A stretch of 22,209 nt of DNA from Basidiobolus ranarum. Its lineage: Eukaryota > Basidiobolomycota > Basidiobolomycetes > Basidiobolales. Below, one piece after another: positions 19,408-22,209 of the stretch; position 1 is the stretch's first letter; every line of letters begins with the position of its first letter. The DNA lies in NCBI GenBank assembly GCA_040143965.1, contig JASJQH010007066.1, positions 1-22,209 of the forward strand. Direction: 5' to 3'. Position numbers and translations under genes: made by a program. The notes under the pieces were generated by a model. It saw nothing but the letters and a program-made list of their open reading frames with translations, was not told the origin of the DNA and ran no database searches.

Positions 19408-21528
19408 GATTAAACTTTGTGGTAGTAACAAGCTAACCGAAGAGGCCTGTAACCGGATTGAATTATTTAACGAAAAAAACAACGAAAAAAATCATCTATG
19501 CACGATGAGTGCTGATTAATTCTTATCTAGTGCAGCTTTGGAACAATGACCATATATGGATTGTTATGACGTATATAGCGAGATATTTACCAAAATAGCC
19601 ATGGATTTGCATAACAAATAGATGACTCGAAATTCCATAGCATATATAGTTGAGAAAAAATCATGCGACAGAACACTTTGAATGCCAATACTGTATGCTG
19701 AACCAACGTATGCGCCTAAATAAAGGTAACTTGAGCGCCATAATGTATTCTTTCAACGATAGCGGCGGATGCAAATCTTTTGAAGTAGTCAAATTTCGTT
19801 GACTACTCTCGGCGCCAAACCCTATAATGGTATGGAAATTTCTCATTCTAGATCGTAGTTTGGGTATGATATGGCGATTAGAGATGTACCAATGGAGAGC
19901 TATTCTAGCAACGAGGAATCGGTACGCTAGGAAAGTATTTACAAGTAGATGTTCATACTCACGTGATGTCTGTTTAATCACACGATTGCACTAATCGAAT
20001 ATGTGCGTGGAGCCATCGAGAGTTGATGATATAGCTGTGGTTTTTCAACGAGAAGAGATGCACACAAGAAGCACATGATATTTGCCCCAAATTACGTGTG
20101 AAAAAACATAAGCTACTGCAGTGATGTTTGTTTCATACGATCTTGGGCCTGACAAAGTATAGTATCTAAGCTACAATCCTTAAAGAATGTGGCGTTTTCA
20201 TGAACTAAGAAAGTTCAGCTTGGATCCGGTAGACTTAGGAAATTACCTTGCTTCTATTGCTGATATCGAATAAAGACACATATACAGGTTCATTTGTCCT
20301 CGTACAGCAATCAGGTTCTCAGCCGCTTATCTAAGTGGTGTCATGGATTGCCCCCGAGACTCCGTACGAACAGAACCAATTTACTGGGAGATGTATCTTT
20401 GATGCGTTCGATTTGTGCTTGGGTAAAATGGAGGATTAGTCATCAATGCTGTGACGAGCTGGTATTTATTCATGGTCAACGGGATTTCAATAGGTAAAGT
20501 TATTCCTGTATATAACCACTAGCTTCTAGACTGATAGTGGTTCTAGACCTTCATCTACACCATCAAATATAGTATCGTGTCACTAATAACTCCACTGATC
20601 CCTTTTATGCTACATTCATCAAGAGATTCAAGTTTCGCGCTATCCGATAGACGTACATTGGTAAGTGTTTAAAAGGTGACGCAGTCTTAGAAAATGCTCA
20701 CACATGTAAAACCTCAGTCGCGTGAGATATATCTAGCGGAGATGAACAGTCCCAGGTTAATGTTGAGTCATGCATTTCCTACAACATAATGGCGCATTTT
20801 TGTGAATCGTTGAGCTGGGTAAGCGACATAGAATGCACATCAATATCAACGTTGTATAACATAGCACATATCATCGGTACCATTTTCTGATTGATCGTAA
20901 TTTATGTACTTCAACGGCTTTCGCAGGTATATTTATATGAACATGAGCATAGTATAATGCAGCAAGCCGATGGAGATACGAAGTTCTACCTGCGTCACCC
21001 TTTTGCCAGTGTTCCCCAGAATCTTTAAGTGACTTGGCCTTTCCAGGCTAGACCTTTATGATTCTTGGCCTTGTCTACTTTTGCCAATAAGTGAGATTAT
21101 CGCCCCTTAAGTTCCTTCTGCACAAGCCAAAATAGTTTTTAAATCGATTCTAATTTATGCTCGGTTTTAGCAGCGATGTGAAACCGCAATAGATATATAT
21201 GCAACTCGTGTATTTGTAAGACAACTGGTGTTGGTGAAAGCGTAATGTAGATATTTTCCTCAAGTGGGACAGTGTTCAGAAGAGAAATGGCAAAATTGGA
21301 TCAGATGGATGAAAAAAGTGCGGGTATTCTTCGCAACTCAGTATCACCAATGATTCCCCTGGTAGAAGGTGTAGTAATAATTCAGTAGGAAACACTATAT
21401 TTGATGAAAAATAACCCATAGAGAGAAATGGTACTAAACGTAAAATACCAAGTGTAAAAGTAGTACACAAGGGAGACAATAAAAAACATACATACTGGTA
21501 TGCTCTAGATTTTTCAGCGATATTCCAG
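19408..21528. other. Intergenic, no supported gene
   Basis: About 2.1 kb. A minus-strand open stretch of 106 codons (19661-19981) is rich in Arg, Leu and aromatics but lacks an early ATG and any known domain. A 93-codon minus-strand frame (21276-21557) overlaps the end of the HTH gene in another frame and looks hydrophobic by AT bias. Near 21028-21090 several GACTTGGCCTT/TTCTTGGCCTTGT-like segments repeat imperfectly; they match no element I know. Confidence 0.45.
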
Positions 21529-22209
21529 TCACAGCCTTGGATTGGTGTCAGGGACATGTTTACTGCTACTTAGCATAGTATCATCATCATAAACTGGATT
21601 AATAATATTCGACAGTGCTGCATCGGATTCAAATAAACTTGAACTTGGGTTGATGAGCATCTCGTGAATGCCCATCAACGTTGGTGCAGAAACATTGACA
21701 AGTGATGGGTTCTCGGGCCGAGCAGGTACAGGTAGCAGTGACGCCATGGAAGGTATTGAAATCGAAGAAGCGCGAGTAATTATTGAGGGTGGGGAAAGGG
21801 AGGGTGAGTGTGAGTGTGAAAGAGAATGCTCTAAAGGGAAATGAGGGTTTCTATCAGCCGATGAGCTAGAGGCCACTGTTGTACTAGCGGGCTTTTGTGC
21901 GCGTGCTTCTTTCCATTTTAATTTTTTACGATTTGACGTTGGGACGGAAGGTTGAGCTTTGCCACTTTCTGGGCGCACTTTAGAAATGGGTAACTCACCG
22001 GTTTGTGCGTATTCACGTACTAGTCGAGCCACGGTATTCTTACTCATGCCTAAATAGAAAGCAGTTCGACGAACTGAATCAGCTTTGATGACGGCTTTAT
22101 GAGTTAACCGTTCTTCTTCTCATTTGAAGTAGCAGTGAATATCAAGTTGGATTTCCTCGGGAGTCTGTTTTTTACCGGACGAACGTTTTGGTAAATTTTG
22201 AGTGACTTC
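21529..22209 (-). CDS. Partial helix-turn-helix protein with Ser/Pro-rich tail, interrupted frame
   Basis: The frame is open from the right edge and ends at a TGA at 21529, with one in-frame TGA at 22122-22120. After it comes a helix-turn-helix stretch (RRTAFYLGMSKNTVARLVREY), as in the N-terminal DNA-binding part of Tc1-like or related transposases. A basic segment (RKKLKWKEARAQK) and about 120 Ser/Pro/His-rich residues follow, with an acidic end (YDDDTM). No DDE catalytic region follows, so this looks like a DNA-binding host protein or a domesticated fragment, not a transposase. The TGA has three readings: a nonsense change in a broken gene; removal within a 57-nt intron (22175-22119, GTAAAA...GAG, phase-consistent but with a weak acceptor); or a true start at the ATG at 22047, which would cut off half of the HTH. 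The true 5' end is outside the window. Confidence 0.6.

Noticed and set aside
19661-19981. 106-codon open frame on the minus strand
   Set aside because: It begins without an ATG (the first is about 45 codons in), shows no domain and has no supporting splice sites; probably random.
22119-22175. 57-nt intron explaining the in-frame TGA of the HTH gene
   Set aside because: Not adopted as the main call: the phase fits and the size matches other introns here, but the acceptor is GAG without a pyrimidine tract, and the removed residues look like ordinary coding sequence. Kept as an alternative only.

Overview
The window looks like nuclear DNA of a filamentous, probably early-diverging fungus (Mucoromycota is my best guess). 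Intergenic DNA is AT-rich. Genes are cut by many short GT-AG introns, mostly 58-97 nt. The gene content is fungal: a WSC-domain wall sensor, a Bcy1-like PKA regulatory subunit and a fungal aquaglyceroporin. No RNA gene, CRISPR array or intact mobile element is visible. All assignments come from reading the sequence; no database was searched.

Layout, left to right. 1-1635: no supported gene. 1636-3011 (-): seven-exon SLC25A38/Hem25-type mitochondrial glycine carrier. 3012-7033: mostly empty, AT-rich, with one speculative small spliced frame (3292-3606, +) behind a TATA box and a 186-bp element with perfect 13-bp inverted ends (5164-5349). 7034-7980 (-): two-exon aquaglyceroporin with its own TATA box. 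7981-10383: no supported gene. 10384-12557 (-): eleven-exon WD40 protein of the DCAF11/LEC14B family, a likely CUL4-DDB1 substrate receptor. 12558-13594: divergent intergenic region. 13595-14456 (+): two-exon WSC-domain single-pass membrane protein. 14457-15569: convergent 3' region. 15570-17501 (-): eight-exon cAMP-dependent protein kinase regulatory subunit. 18433-19407 (-): intronless EamA/DMT transporter of the SLC35G type. 19408-21528: no supported gene. 21529-22209 (-): partial helix-turn-helix protein with a Ser/Pro-rich tail, interrupted by an in-frame TGA and running off the right edge.

The exon chains for the carrier, the aquaporin, the WD40 protein, the WSC protein and the kinase subunit are phase-consistent end to end, giving predicted proteins of 322, 295, 491, 259 and 438 residues. 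The genes do not form an operon or an evident cluster. The wall sensor, aquaglyceroporin and PKA subunit all belong to stress and osmotic physiology in fungi, but nothing here shows that their proximity matters. I see no convincing undescribed system. The best leads are the small inverted-repeat element, the interrupted HTH gene, the possible small spliced gene divergent from the carrier, and gene-structure oddities (an 18-nt microexon, two consecutive GTT-donor introns, one intronless gene among intron-rich neighbours).
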